Origin: Nocardioides gansuensis
GTDB lineage: Bacteria > Actinomycetota > Actinomycetes > Propionibacteriales > Nocardioidaceae
Assembly (NCBI RefSeq): GCF_003076135.1
Contig: NZ_QDGZ01000004.1
Coordinates: 1 to 64,000 of the forward strand
DNA: 64,000 nt
Direction of reading: 5' to 3'
Made by a program: the position numbers and the translations under genes. The notes under the pieces are model-generated. The model was not told the DNA's origin. It did no database searches and was given only the letters and a program-made list of their open reading frames with translations. Each line of letters begins with the position of its first letter. The stretch's first letter is position 1. Positions 7,346-16,378 of this stretch are shown here, piece after piece.

Positions 7346-8965
7346 TTGTGGTCACGCGTCAACCTCCGTCCGCGCACGATGGCGGGACAGTTCCTCATGC
7401 TGCAGCTGACCGTGCTCCTGGCCGTGCTCGCGGTGGCGAGCGTGGTGTCCGTCCAGCAGAGCGACGAGGACTTCCGCACCACCCGCGGCGCCCGGCTGCG
7501 GGCTGCGGCTGAGAACCTGGCGAACACGCCGGGCGTGCGTGACCCGGTCGTCAATGACAACCTCGACGACGCCCGCCGGCGCAGCTCGGTGGCGTCCTAC
7601 CTGCAGCGCACGCGCAACGGGGTGCAGGCCAACGGCGTCTACGTGACGGATGCCGCCGGCCGCATCGTGGTGAGCAGCGACTTCGCGGGTCGCGGGCAGT
7701 CCATCGACCTCGAGGGCAGCACCGTGCAGGACCTCCGCACCTGGACGGGCGACGTGGAGGACATGGGGAACCGCTCCATCGCCGCCCAGGTGCCCGTCAT
7801 CACCGACGACGGCGACCTCGCCGGCATCGTCATGGTCGCCGAGGAATACCCCACCTGGGGCGAGCGGGCGCGCGGGATCCTGCCTGACCTCGCGGCCTTC
7901 CTCGGCATCGGCCTGGCCCTCGGGGTGGCCGGCTCCTGGCTGCTCGCCCGGCTGGTCAAGCGCCGCACCCGCGGACTCGAGCCGGCGGAGATCGCAGCCC
8001 TGGCCGACCAGCGCGAGGCGCTGCTCCACTCGATCCGCGAGGGGGTCGTCTCCATCTCCGAGGACGGCACGGTGACCCTGCTCAGCGACAGCGCGCGCGA
8101 CCTGCTCGGCCTACCCGACGGGGTCGAGGGACGACGGCTCGACGACCTGGACCTGCCACCCGGCGTACGCGCCGCCCTGACGGGCGAGGCGACGGTCCGC
8201 GACGAGGTGCTCGTGGTCGACGGCCGCGTCGTGGTCGTCAACCGCAACCCGGTGCGCCAGGGCGGCCGCCAGGTCGCGACCGTGACGACGCTGCGCGACC
8301 GCACCGAGCTGCTCGCCCTGCAGAGCGAGCTGAGCGCCCGCGAGTCGATCACCAACACGCTGCGCGCACAGACCCACGAGTTCCACAACCAGCTGCACAC
8401 CATCTCCGGACTGGTGCAGCTGGAGGAGTACGACGAGGTGGCACGGCTGGTGGGCACGCTGAGCCGGCGGCGGGCCGAGATCTCCGACACGGTGCTCTCG
8501 CGCGTCGACGACCCCGCCGTCGCGGCGCTGCTCATCGCCAAGGTGAGCGTCGCCGCCGAGCGCGGCGTCGACCTGGTGCTGACGGAGGAGTCGTCGCTCC
8601 CGCGCCTGCCCGCCGAGCACTCGACGGACATCGGCACCGTGCTGGGCAACCTCGTCGACAACGCGGTCGACGCCTCGGTCGCGGCCGGGGGCAGCCTCGT
8701 CTCGGTCGACCTGCGGACCCGCGGCCGCGACGTCGTCGTCGGGGTGGCCGACTCCGGACCGGGAGTGCCTCCGGAGCAGGTGGGGCAGATCTTCCAGCGG
8801 GGCTGGTCCACCAAGCCTGCCGGGGCAAGCGGACGGGGTGTCGGTCTCGCCCTGGTGCAGGTGGTGTGCGAGCGTCGCGGTGGCGAGGTGACGGTGCTGG
8901 GCGGCGACGGCGGGGGCGCGGTCTTCAGGGCCAGCCTGCCCGGACAGGAGGAGCTGGCGCGATGA
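7346..8965 (+). CDS. Sensor histidine kinase, DcuS/CitA type
   Basis: The 539-residue kinase has a membrane segment at about 12-32, a periplasmic PAS-like (PDC) sensor at about 40-180 containing GVYVTDAAGRIVVSS, a second membrane segment at about 185-205, a cytoplasmic PAS domain, then the phospho-acceptor box with His344 (RAQTHEFHNQLH), as in the citrate and C4-dicarboxylate sensors. The ATPase shows NLVDNAVDA, DSGPGVP and GRGVGLALV. The start is a TTG placed eight bases after a perfect GGAGGT; the ATG at 7331 is out of frame. By position it senses the carboxylate imported by TctABC. Confidence 0.88.
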   Translation: MWSRVNLRPRTMAGQFLMLQLTVLLAVLAVASVVSVQQSDEDFRTTRGARLRAAAENLANTPGVRDPVVNDNLDDARRRSSVASYLQRTRNGVQANGVYVTDAAGRIVVSSDFAGRGQSIDLEGSTVQDLRTWTGDVEDMGNRSIAAQVPVITDDGDLAGIVMVAEEYPTWGERARGILPDLAAFLGIGLALGVAGSWLLARLVKRRTRGLEPAEIAALADQREALLHSIREGVVSISEDGTVTLLSDSARDLLGLPDGVEGRRLDDLDLPPGVRAALTGEATVRDEVLVVDGRVVVVNRNPVRQGGRQVATVTTLRDRTELLALQSELSARESITNTLRAQTHEFHNQLHTISGLVQLEEYDEVARLVGTLSRRRAEISDTVLSRVDDPAVAALLIAKVSVAAERGVDLVLTEESSLPRLPAEHSTDIGTVLGNLVDNAVDASVAAGGSLVSVDLRTRGRDVVVGVADSGPGVPPEQVGQIFQRGWSTKPAGASGRGVGLALVQVVCERRGGEVTVLGGDGGGAVFRASLPGQEELAR

Positions 8966-9639
8966 CCACCGAGATCGCAGTGCTCGTCGTCGAGGACGAC
9001 TTCATGGTCGCCCGCATCCACACCCAGTTCGTGGAGCGCACGCCGGGCTTCCGGGTCGTGGGCACGGCCTCGACCGGTGCGGTCGCGCTGGACGAGGTGG
9101 AGCGACTGCGGCCCGACCTGGTGCTGCTCGACGTGCACCTGCCGGACCAGACCGGCATCGACGTGCTCCGCGCGCTGCGTGCCCGGGGCGACGACGTGGG
9201 CGTGCTCATGGTGACGGCTGCCCGGGAGGCCGACACCGTGCGGGCCGCTGCCGCCGGTGGCGCGGTCCACTACCTCGTGAAGCCGTTCGACTACGACGAC
9301 CTCCGGGTCCGGCTCGAGGCGTTCCGCAGCGCCCACCTCGCCCTGGCCGGCGGCGTACAGCCCGGGCAGGACGACATCGACGCCGTCTTCGGCCGCGCCG
9401 TCGCGCCCGCCGCCGTCACGCTGCCGAAGGGGCTCAGCCCCGAGACGGCAGTGGCGGTGGCCAAGGTGCTGGCCGACGCGGAGGAGGTCTCGGCGCAGGA
9501 GTGCGCTGACCTGGTCGGCATCTCGCGCGTCTCGGCCCGCCGCTACCTCGAGCACTTCGTCGCCCAGCGCCGCGCCGTGGTGCGGCTGCACTACGGCGGC
9601 GCCGGGCGCCCGGAGCGCCGCTACAGCGCCCAGCGCTGA
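8962..9639 (+). CDS. Response regulator, CitB/DcuR type
   Basis: The ATG overlaps the kinase stop (ATGA). The 225-residue protein has a receiver domain with acidic pocket Glu11/Asp12, phospho-acceptor Asp57 (LVLLDVHLP) and Lys107 (YLVKPFDY). The C-terminal part (about 150-225) has the DNA-binding helix-turn-helix ECADLVGISRVSARRYLEHF, as in the citrate-family regulators rather than OmpR or NarL types. It should bind the tctC promoter and perhaps its own. Confidence 0.9.
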   Translation: MTTEIAVLVVEDDFMVARIHTQFVERTPGFRVVGTASTGAVALDEVERLRPDLVLLDVHLPDQTGIDVLRALRARGDDVGVLMVTAAREADTVRAAAAGGAVHYLVKPFDYDDLRVRLEAFRSAHLALAGGVQPGQDDIDAVFGRAVAPAAVTLPKGLSPETAVAVAKVLADAEEVSAQECADLVGISRVSARRYLEHFVAQRRAVVRLHYGGAGRPERRYSAQR

Positions 9640-9712
9640 CGGGTCGTCGGCCGCTCGCCGCAGTGTCCGATTTCCGCGAGTCGATGTCGGTGGGCTGGGG
9701 CAGGATGGCGTC

Positions 9713-11188
9713 ATGAGCCCGATCCAGACCCTCGACCCGGAGTCGTGCTACCGCGCGGTGAAGAGCCGGGACCGGCGATTCGACGGGGTCTTCTACACGG
9801 CCGTCCGCACGACCGGCATCTACTGCCGGCCCAGCTGCCCGGCCCGCACGCCCGCCTTCGGCAACGTGACGTTCCACCCGACCGCGGCCGCCGCCCAGGC
9901 GGCGGGCTACCGCGCGTGCAAGCGCTGCCTGCCCGACGCCACACCGGGCAGCCCCGACTGGGACGTCGCCGCCGACGTCGCCGGCCGGGCGATGCGGCTG
10001 ATCGCCGACGGCCTCGTCGACCGTGAGGGCGTCGAGGGCCTCGCCGCCCGGGTCGGCTACACGTCGCGGCACCTCGGCCGGCTCCTCACCCAGGAGCTCG
10101 GAGCCGGGCCGCTGGCGTTGGCCCGCGCCCGCCGCGCGCAGAACGCCCGCGTCCTCATCGAGTCCACCGACATGACGCTCACCGACGCCGCGTTCGCGGC
10201 CGGCTTCTCCAGCGTCCGGCAGTTCAACGAGACCGTGCGCGACGTCTACGACATGTCCCCCAGTGAGCTTCGCGGACGACGCGGCGGCTCCCGGCCCGCG
10301 CACGGCACGGTCGTGATGCGGCTCGCGGTGCGCACGCCGTACGCCGGCCGCGCGATGCTCGACTTCCTCGCACTCCGGGCCGTGCCCGGCGTCGAGCAGG
10401 TCGACGGCGACACCTACTCCCGCACCTTGGCACTCCCGCACGGTCACGGCACGGTGCGGCTGCGACTGCCCGACGTGGCGACGCCGGGGGAGACGGCCTT
10501 CGCCCACGCGGAGTTCTCCCTCGGCGACCTGCGCGACACCGGGGCCGCGGTGGAGCGGGTGCGGCGCCTCATCGACGCCGACTGCGATCCCGTGGCGGTC
10601 GGCGATGCGTTCGCCGGCGACCCGGTCCTCGGGCCGCTGGCCCGCCGGCGGCCGGGCCTGCGCGTGCCCGGTCACGTCGACGGCAACGAGGTCGCGGTGC
10701 GCGCGATCCTCGGCCAGCAGGTGAGCGTCACAGGGGCGCGCACGACCGCCGCGCGCATGGTCGCGGAGCACGGCGAGCAGGTCGCCACCGCGGTCGACGG
10801 CCTGACCCACCTGTTCCCGACGGCGGCGGCGATCGCGGAGCTCGACCCCGAGCACCTGCCGATGCCTCGCGCCCGCGGCCGGGCCCTCGTCGGCCTCTGC
10901 CACGTGCTCGCCGAGGGCGACATCCGGCTCGACCGCGGCGACGACCGCGACGCCACGCGCTCCGCGTTGCTGGCCCGGCCCGGCATCGGGCCGTGGACGG
11001 CCGACTACGTCGCGATGCGCGCGCTCGGCCACCCCGACGTGTTCCTGCCGACCGACATCGGCACCCGCGACGCCCTGCGCCGGCTCGGCGTCGACACCGA
11101 CCCCCGCGAGCTCGCCGAGACCTGGCGGCCGTGGCGCTCCTACGCCCAGGTGCACCTGTGGCGCTCCCTGACCGAGGAGGATGACTGA
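9713..11188 (+). CDS. AdaA-AlkA fusion: methylation sensor and 3-methyladenine DNA glycosylase
   Basis: Three parts in 491 residues. The Ada zinc domain (1-80) has Cys38, Cys42, Cys69 and Cys72, of which Cys38 is the methylphosphotriester acceptor. An AraC-type helix-turn-helix follows (about 90-195, with [20 protein letters not shown]). The AlkA part (about 200-491) has an AlkA_N domain, the helix-hairpin-helix [14 protein letters not shown] (419-432) and catalytic Asp448 in PTDIG. It senses alkyl damage, switches on repair genes and removes alkylated bases. A CAGGAT box ends six bases before the ATG, suggesting a leaderless message. It overlaps the next repair gene by eight bases. Confidence 0.93.
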   Translation: MSPIQTLDPESCYRAVKSRDRRFDGVFYTAVRTTGIYCRPSCPARTPAFGNVTFHPTAAAAQAAGYRACKRCLPDATPGSPDWDVAADVAGRAMRLIADGLVDREGVEGLAARVGYTSRHLGRLLTQELGAGPLALARARRAQNARVLIESTDMTLTDAAFAAGFSSVRQFNETVRDVYDMSPSELRGRRGGSRPAHGTVVMRLAVRTPYAGRAMLDFLALRAVPGVEQVDGDTYSRTLALPHGHGTVRLRLPDVATPGETAFAHAEFSLGDLRDTGAAVERVRRLIDADCDPVAVGDAFAGDPVLGPLARRRPGLRVPGHVDGNEVAVRAILGQQVSVTGARTTAARMVAEHGEQVATAVDGLTHLFPTAAAIAELDPEHLPMPRARGRALVGLCHVLAEGDIRLDRGDDRDATRSALLARPGIGPWTADYVAMRALGHPDVFLPTDIGTRDALRRLGVDTDPRELAETWRPWRSYAQVHLWRSLTEEDD

Positions 11189-11672
11189 CATGTGGACCCT
11201 GATGGACTCGCCCCTGGGGGAGCTCAGGCTGGTGGAGCGCGCGGATGCGCTGAAGGCGATCGAGTTCTTCCCGTTCCGACCGCCCCCCGACGGGCGGCCG
11301 CTGGGGGAGCGGCAGGACGACCACCCCGTGCTCGTCGAGACCAGGCGCCAGCTGACCGCCTACTTCGCTCGCGACCTCAAGGAGTTCGACCTCCCGCTCG
11401 CGCCGGACGGCACGCCCTTCCAGCAGCGCGTGTGGCAGCAGCTGCGCGGCATCGGCTGGGGCGAGACCGCGTCGTACGGCGAGATCGCGGCGCGGCTGGG
11501 CATGACCAACGCGGCCTCACGTGCCGTCGGGCTGGCCAACGGCCGCAACCCCATCGCCATCGTGGTCCCGTGCCACCGGGTGATCGGTGCCAACGGCACC
11601 CTGACCGGCTATGCCGGCGGGCTGGACCGCAAGCAGCTGCTGCTCGAGCTGGAGCAGGACGCCCTGTTCTGA
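11181..11672 (+). CDS. ogt: Methylated-DNA-protein cysteine methyltransferase (Ogt)
   Basis: The 163-residue protein has the N-terminal Ogt ribonuclease-like domain and the C-terminal DNA-binding domain with the acceptor motif PCHRV (Cys131) and the helix [12 protein letters not shown] that carries the arginine finger. It takes the alkyl group from O6-alkylguanine onto its own cysteine. The ATG lies inside the end of the AdaA-AlkA gene (8-base overlap), so the two are translated together and probably induced together by the Ada part. Confidence 0.94.
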   Translation: MTDMWTLMDSPLGELRLVERADALKAIEFFPFRPPPDGRPLGERQDDHPVLVETRRQLTAYFARDLKEFDLPLAPDGTPFQQRVWQQLRGIGWGETASYGEIAARLGMTNAASRAVGLANGRNPIAIVVPCHRVIGANGTLTGYAGGLDRKQLLLELEQDALF

Positions 11673-11679
11673 CCTGCGG

Positions 11680-12309
11680 TCAGCGGCGCCGGCGGGAGAG
11701 GGAGCGCTGCGAGACGTGCTCGTGGGCCATCCGGCGCAGGGTGAGCAGGATCGGTTCGACCAGCACCGTGCGCACGACGGTCTGCCGCACGGCAACCTCA
11801 CGGGAGCTGGTGTCGATCGTCGGCACCTCGGCTTCGGCCAGCCCGAGCAGGGTGCGTGCGTAGTCCTCGAGCGCGTCGGCGCGCAGCGGGTCGCCGGCGT
11901 CGGCCATGGCGTCGAGCGCGCGGGCCAGCGCGACGCGGTTGACGCTCTGGTCCGAGACCTTCCACCGCAGCCGGCGGAGCAGCGCGTCGACGCGCGCCCG
12001 ACTCTCCGCGGTCGGCTCCGGCAGGTCCGGGGTCAGTGCGGCCTGGGCGACGCCCAGGACGTCGTGGAGGGAGGAGGTCTCGTCGTCCACCGCCTCCACC
12101 ACGCGGCGTACCTCCGCGAGCCGGAGGCCGCCCACGTCCACGAGGGCGCGGATGAGCCTCAGCCGGCGCACGTGCTCCTCGCCGTAGACCGCGCGCGTCG
12201 CGCCCGTCGCCTGGCCGGCGGGGAGCAGGCCCTCGCGCAGGTAGTACTTCACGGTGGCCACCGGGACGCCGCTGCGCGCGCTCAGCTCCGACATCCACAT
12301 GGGTTGCAT
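11680..12309 (-). CDS. MerR-family transcriptional regulator
   Basis: The N-terminal winged helix reads MSELSARSGVPVATVKYYLREGLLP, the MerR signature, followed by a second recognition region and a long C-terminal helical part (about 75-209) with no cysteine pair, so it is not a metal sensor of the classic type. The effector is unknown. Three ATG codons are possible (12309, 12300, 12294); none has a good ribosome binding site, and I take the longest. It faces a membrane protein gene, and a four-half-site operator lies directly between them, so it probably controls both itself and that gene. It converges on ogt with a gap of seven bases. Confidence 0.85.
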   Translation of the reverse strand: MQPMWMSELSARSGVPVATVKYYLREGLLPAGQATGATRAVYGEEHVRRLRLIRALVDVGGLRLAEVRRVVEAVDDETSSLHDVLGVAQAALTPDLPEPTAESRARVDALLRRLRWKVSDQSVNRVALARALDAMADAGDPLRADALEDYARTLLGLAEAEVPTIDTSSREVAVRQTVVRTVLVEPILLTLRRMAHEHVSQRSLSRRRR

Positions 12310-12310
12310 C

Positions 12311-12360
12311 TTGACATTGGATAGTGCGACTGTCCAATATTGGAGAGTTGCACTATCCAA
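12311..12360 (+). promoter_or_regulatory. MerR-type promoter with two tandem palindromic operators
   Basis: The half-site ACTNTCCAA occurs four times as two inverted pairs: palindrome 1 at 12317-12337 and palindrome 2 at 12340-12360, each with arms TTGGANAGT/ACTNTCCAA around a 3-base centre, two bases apart. TTGACA (12311-12316) lies directly before palindrome 1, and AATATT (12336-12341) follows at a 19-base distance, so palindrome 1 fills the spacer, which is the classic arrangement for MerR-activated promoters. The direction fits the gene at 12374. Confidence 0.75.
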
Positions 12361-12373
12361 GCGAGGAGATCCG

Positions 12374-12781
12374 GTGGAACTGCTGTCGAGAGAGTCCCAG
12401 GCGCTGGCCGGGATCCTGCTCATCTCCCTGGTGACCGTGGAGTCCGGCGGGCTCTACCTCCTCAAGATCGTCCGTGGTCGCGCCGAGGTGACGCCCTTCC
12501 AGCTCGCGTTCGCGCGCGCCGGCCACGCGCACGCCGGGGTCCTGCTGCTTCTCGCGCTCCTCTGCCAGCCCTACGTCGACGCGACCGGCCTCACCGGCGC
12601 CACCGAGTGGTTTGCCCGCAGCGGGGTCGCCGTCGCGGCGCTGCTGATGCCCGGCGGCTTCTTCTTCTCGTCGATGGGGCAGGGGCGCACGGCGCCCAAC
12701 CGCTTCATCGTCATGGTCTTCGCGGGTGCGGCGCTGCTCGCCGCCAGCCTGCTCACCCTCGGCATCGGGCTCCTCGCGTGA
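12374..12781 (+). CDS. Four-helix membrane protein of unknown function, MerR-controlled
   Basis: The 135-residue protein starts at a GTG five bases after GAGGAG. It has four hydrophobic segments (about 8-28, 45-65, 78-95 and 112-133) with short loops; the second half contains GGFFFSSMGQGRTAPNR, a polar loop next to a Gly-Phe-rich helix. I cannot place it in a named family. It is the first gene behind the MerR operator and overlaps the next gene by GTGA, so the pair is one unit with the hydrolase. Confidence 0.7.
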   Translation: MELLSRESQALAGILLISLVTVESGGLYLLKIVRGRAEVTPFQLAFARAGHAHAGVLLLLALLCQPYVDATGLTGATEWFARSGVAVAALLMPGGFFFSSMGQGRTAPNRFIVMVFAGAALLAASLLTLGIGLLA

Positions 12782-13461
12782 GCGGCCTCCCGAGGGCCGC
12801 GCTGCTCGCGGCCGCGCCCGTCCTTCTGGCGCAGGGCCGTCGCGTACGCCGCGACACGCCGCAGCTGCCCGAGGCGGCCGGCACCACGGGCCGGGTCGGT
12901 CCCGCGGGAGAGGCGCTGCGACTGCTCGTCGCCGGAGACTCGGTGGCGGTGGGCGTCGGCCTCGAGGACCATGCCGACTCCCTGGCCGGGCGGGTGTCGC
13001 GACTGCTCCACGAGCAGACCGGGCGGCCGGTGGAGTGGCAGGTGGCCGCGAGGAGTGGTGCGACGGCTGGCACGGCCCGGGGACGGGTCGTCGGCCTCGT
13101 CGCGGACGCGGCGATCGTGTCTGTCGGCGTGAACGACGTGCTGGGCATGCACTCCGACGCGCGCTGGGAGCGGGAGCTCGAGGCCCTCCTAGCCGCGCTC
13201 CCGGTCGGGATCCCGGCGGCCCTGCTCGGCGTGCCCGACCTCAGCCGGTTCCCGGCGCTGCCGCGCCCGCTGGCCGACCTCCTCGGTGCCCGGGCCCGCC
13301 GGCTGGACGCGATCGGGGCCCACGTGGCCGCGCGCCGCGGCGTACACCACCTGCGGCTGGCCGGCCGCATCCTCGAGGGCGGCTATGCCGCTGACGGCTT
13401 CCACCCCTCGGCCGCGGCGCACGCGCTGATCGCGGAAGAGGTCGCGCCGCTGCTGGTCTGA
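12778..13461 (+). CDS. SGNH/GDSL-family hydrolase (second copy type)
   Basis: 227 residues starting with a GTG that overlaps the membrane protein stop. An N-terminal hydrophobic stretch (residues 4-19) may anchor it in the membrane or act as a signal, ending before RRVRR. The catalytic blocks are GDSVA (53-57, Ser55), SVGVND (block III) and DGFHP with Asp206 and His209. An esterase or deacetylase activity follows from the family. Coupling with a MerR-controlled membrane protein suggests that it acts on a lipid or cell-envelope substrate, which is inference. Confidence 0.8.
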   Translation: MSGLPRAALLAAAPVLLAQGRRVRRDTPQLPEAAGTTGRVGPAGEALRLLVAGDSVAVGVGLEDHADSLAGRVSRLLHEQTGRPVEWQVAARSGATAGTARGRVVGLVADAAIVSVGVNDVLGMHSDARWERELEALLAALPVGIPAALLGVPDLSRFPALPRPLADLLGARARRLDAIGAHVAARRGVHHLRLAGRILEGGYAADGFHPSAAAHALIAEEVAPLLV

Positions 13462-13474
13462 GCAGGAGCTCGCG

Positions 13475-14053
13475 TCAGGACCAATGCGGGTCGCGACCCG
13501 ACCGGGTCAGCACCTGCTCGAAGGCCGATGCCTGTTGGTCCACGGGCACGGCAGGACCGAAGAGCCCGGGCGTGCCGGAGGGGTCGAACTGCCCGACGAA
13601 CGCCATGCACGCGGCGGCCGTCGCGTCGTCACACTCGTAGGACTGGCCCGTGGCCCGCGCGAGGTCCCATCCGTGCAGCACGATCTCGTCCAGCGCGACG
13701 AGCCCGGCCACCTCGCCCGGGAGGTCGACTCCGCCCGCGCGGGTCATGCCCTGCCACGCCTCCGGCGACCGCCAGGCCTCCACGAGTGCGGGCACCCGCT
13801 CGGCCAGGGTCTCCCGCCAGCCATCCTCGAGCTCGGGCCAGCCGTTCGCGTCCGGGTCGGTGTCGGTCCACGGCCCGAAGTCCTTGTCGGCGGCCGCCTT
13901 GAACGCCGCGGTCAGGCCGACGACGTGCGCCAGCAGCTGACCGACGGTGCGCCCGTCGCACGGTGTCGATGCGTCCAGCTGGTCGTCCGTCACTCCCTGC
14001 GCCACCGCCAGGAGCTGTCGGGCAGACGTGTCGAGGTCGATGGGCTCGCTCAT
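13475..14053 (-). CDS. TIGR03086 family protein (DinB/mycothiol-dependent maleylpyruvate isomerase-like fold)
   Basis: The 192-residue protein shows the family pattern: STPCDGRTVGQLLAHVVG near residue 30 with a first likely metal ligand His, and LDEIVLHGWDLARATGQ near residue 125 with a second His. These four-helix proteins bind a metal and are common in mycothiol-producing actinobacteria; some use mycothiol as a cofactor. The exact reaction is unknown. It is a single gene convergent with the SGNH hydrolase. Confidence 0.85.
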   Translation of the reverse strand: MSEPIDLDTSARQLLAVAQGVTDDQLDASTPCDGRTVGQLLAHVVGLTAAFKAAADKDFGPWTDTDPDANGWPELEDGWRETLAERVPALVEAWRSPEAWQGMTRAGGVDLPGEVAGLVALDEIVLHGWDLARATGQSYECDDATAAACMAFVGQFDPSGTPGLFGPAVPVDQQASAFEQVLTRSGRDPHWS

Positions 14054-14113
14054 GCCGGCAGTCTCACTGACGATGCGCCCTGTGTGAAGGCGATCAGGCG
14101 CGAGGGCGCAGCC

Positions 14114-14836
14114 TCACTCCGACGCGGCGCGGCGCAGCGATTCCGAGAGCCGCTCGGCGGCGGCGAGCACGGCGGGCGCGTGCATGCGGCCTGGCTGGCG
14201 GGAGAGCCGCTCCAGCGGGCCGGAGACCGAGACGGCGGCGATGACCTTGCCGCCGGGGGAGCGGACGGGCGCCGAGACCGAGGCGACGCCCTGCTCGCGC
14301 TCGCCGACCGACTGGGCCCAGCCGCGGCGGCGGATGCCCGACAGGGCAGTGGCGGAGAACGCGGCGTTCTGGAGGCCGCGGTGCATGCGCTCCGGGTCCT
14401 CCCATGCGAGCAGCACCTGGGCGGCAGACCCGGCGCGCATCGTCAGCTGGGAGCCGACCGGGATGGTGTCGCGCAGGCCGGACGGGCGCTCTGCGGCGGC
14501 GACGCAGACGCGGTGGTCGCCCTGGCGGCGCCACAGCTGCGCCGACTCGCCGGTGATGTCGCGCAGCCGGGCCAGCACCGGGCCGGCTGCGGCGAGCAGC
14601 CGGTCCTCACCGGCCGCGGCGGAGAGCTCGGCGAGGCGGGGGCCGAGGACGAAGCGTCCCTGCATGTCGCGGGCGACCAGCCGGTGGTGCTCGAGCGCCA
14701 CCGCGAGGCGGTGGGCGGTGGGTCGGGCCAGGCCGGTGCCTGCCACGAGTCCGGCCAGCGTGGCCGGTCCGGCTTCGAGGGCAGCGAGCACGAGGGCGGC
14801 CTTGTCGAGGACGCCGACTCCGCTAGAGTTGTCCAT
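14114..14836 (-). CDS. IclR-family regulator of leucine biosynthesis (LtbR/NdgR-like)
   Basis: 240 residues: winged helix (about 5-65, [22 protein letters not shown]) and IclR effector domain (about 80-235, with SGPLERLS near the end). In Corynebacterium the divergent IclR protein LtbR represses leuB and leuCD, and NdgR plays the same part in Streptomyces; the same divergent position here makes that the likely role. The ATG at 14836 is chosen because the frame upstream lies in the leuC control region. Inference from context for the target genes. Confidence 0.88.
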   Translation of the reverse strand: MDNSSGVGVLDKAALVLAALEAGPATLAGLVAGTGLARPTAHRLAVALEHHRLVARDMQGRFVLGPRLAELSAAAGEDRLLAAAGPVLARLRDITGESAQLWRRQGDHRVCVAAAERPSGLRDTIPVGSQLTMRAGSAAQVLLAWEDPERMHRGLQNAAFSATALSGIRRRGWAQSVGEREQGVASVSAPVRSPGGKVIAAVSVSGPLERLSRQPGRMHAPAVLAAAERLSESLRRAASE

Positions 14837-14881
14837 ATGGCAATACTGCCGTCTCAGATCATGGGATGCAAGCGGTAGAGT
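14837..14881 (+). promoter_or_regulatory. leuC control region with possible IclR operator
   Basis: GGCA/TGCC arms at about 14839-14850 form a short dyad directly before the iclR start, followed by TCTCAGATCATGGGATGC (14852-14869). A -10-like TAGAGT sits at 14876-14881, about 70 bases before leuC. The region must hold the divergent promoters. The assignment of the dyad to the regulator is a guess from position. Confidence 0.4.
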
Positions 14882-14951
14882 GCCACCCGACACGAACGAC
14901 GGTCGCGCATCGCCGCACCAACGGACTCAACGCTGGAGAAGGAGCAACGTC

Positions 14952-16364
14952 ATGGGCAAGACCCTGGCCGAGAAGGTGTGGGACGAGCATGTCGTCCGCA
15001 GTGCGCCGGGAGAGCCCGACCTCCTCTACATCGATCTCCACCTGATCCACGAGGTCACCTCGCCCCAGGCCTTCGACGGCCTCCGCCTGGCCGGCCGACG
15101 GGTGCGCCGTCCCGACCTCACCCTGGCGACGGAGGACCACAACGTCCCGACCCTCGACTGGGACAAGCCGATCGCCGACCCCGTGAGCAAGACCCAGGTC
15201 GACACGCTGCGGAAGAACGCCGCCGAGTTCGGCGTACGCCTCCACCCGCTGGGTGACGTCGAGCAGGGCATCGTGCACGTCGTCGGCCCGCAGCTGGGCC
15301 TCACCCAGCCGGGCATGACGATCGTCTGCGGTGACTCCCACACCTCGACCCACGGCGCGTTCGGCGCGATCGCCTTCGGCATCGGCACCTCCGAGGTCGA
15401 GCACGTGCTGGCCACCCAGACCCTGACACAGGCCAAGCCGAAGACGATGGCGGTGACGGTCAACGGCAGCCTGCCCGACGGCGTCACCGCCAAGGACCTG
15501 ATCCTCACCCTGATCAGCAAGACCGGCACCGGCGGCGGCCAGGGCTACATCGTCGAATACCGCGGCCAGGCCATCGAGGAGCTCTCGATGGAGGGCCGGA
15601 TGACGGTCTGCAACATGTCGATCGAGTGGGGCGCGAAGGCCGGCATGATCGCGCCCGACGAGACCACGTTCGCCTACATCAAGGACAAGCCGGAGGCCCC
15701 GAAGGGCGCCGACTGGGATGCCGCCGTCGAGCACTGGAAGACGCTCGTCACCGACGAGGACGCCCAGTTCGACAAGGAGATCGTCCTCGACGCCGCTGAG
15801 ATGACGCCGTTCGTCACCTGGGGAACCAATCCCGGCCAGGGCGTGCCGCTCGGCGCGAGCGTGCCAGACCCGAGCGACTTCGAGGACTCCGACGAGCGCA
15901 TCGCCGCCGAGAAGGCTCTCCAGTACATGGGCCTCGAGGCCGGCACCCCGATGCGCGAGATCAAGGTCGACACCGTCTTCGTCGGCTCCTGCACCAACGG
16001 CCGCATCGAGGACCTCCGCCTGGCCGCCGAGATCATCCAGGGCCACAAGGTCGCCGAGGGCACCCGCCTGCTCGTCGTCCCCGGCTCGGTCCGGGTGCGC
16101 AACCAGGCGATCGAGGAGGGCCTGGACAAGGTCTTCATCGAGGCCGGCGCCGAGTGGCGCGGCGCAGGCTGCTCGATGTGCCTGGGCATGAACCCCGACC
16201 AGCTCGCCCCGCAGGAGCGCAGCGCGTCGACCTCCAACCGCAACTTCGAGGGCCGCCAGGGCAAGGGCGGTCGCACGCACCTGGTCTCGATCCCCGTCGC
16301 CGCAGCCACGGCCGTGCGCGGCACCCTGTCCTCGCCCGCCGACCTCGAGCCCGCCTCGGTCTGA
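14952..16364 (+). CDS. leuC: 3-isopropylmalate dehydratase large subunit
   Basis: The 470-residue protein is an aconitase-family subunit that isomerises 2- to 3-isopropylmalate in leucine synthesis. The three ligands of the 4Fe-4S cluster are Cys347 (GSCTNGR), Cys407 and Cys410 ([10 protein letters not shown]). Other signatures are DHNVPTLD near residue 65 and [12 protein letters not shown] near 130. GGAG lies eight bases before the ATG. It is followed 14 bases later by leuD. Confidence 0.97.
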   Translation: MGKTLAEKVWDEHVVRSAPGEPDLLYIDLHLIHEVTSPQAFDGLRLAGRRVRRPDLTLATEDHNVPTLDWDKPIADPVSKTQVDTLRKNAAEFGVRLHPLGDVEQGIVHVVGPQLGLTQPGMTIVCGDSHTSTHGAFGAIAFGIGTSEVEHVLATQTLTQAKPKTMAVTVNGSLPDGVTAKDLILTLISKTGTGGGQGYIVEYRGQAIEELSMEGRMTVCNMSIEWGAKAGMIAPDETTFAYIKDKPEAPKGADWDAAVEHWKTLVTDEDAQFDKEIVLDAAEMTPFVTWGTNPGQGVPLGASVPDPSDFEDSDERIAAEKALQYMGLEAGTPMREIKVDTVFVGSCTNGRIEDLRLAAEIIQGHKVAEGTRLLVVPGSVRVRNQAIEEGLDKVFIEAGAEWRGAGCSMCLGMNPDQLAPQERSASTSNRNFEGRQGKGGRTHLVSIPVAAATAVRGTLSSPADLEPASV

Positions 16365-16378
16365 TCGAAGGAAGACAC

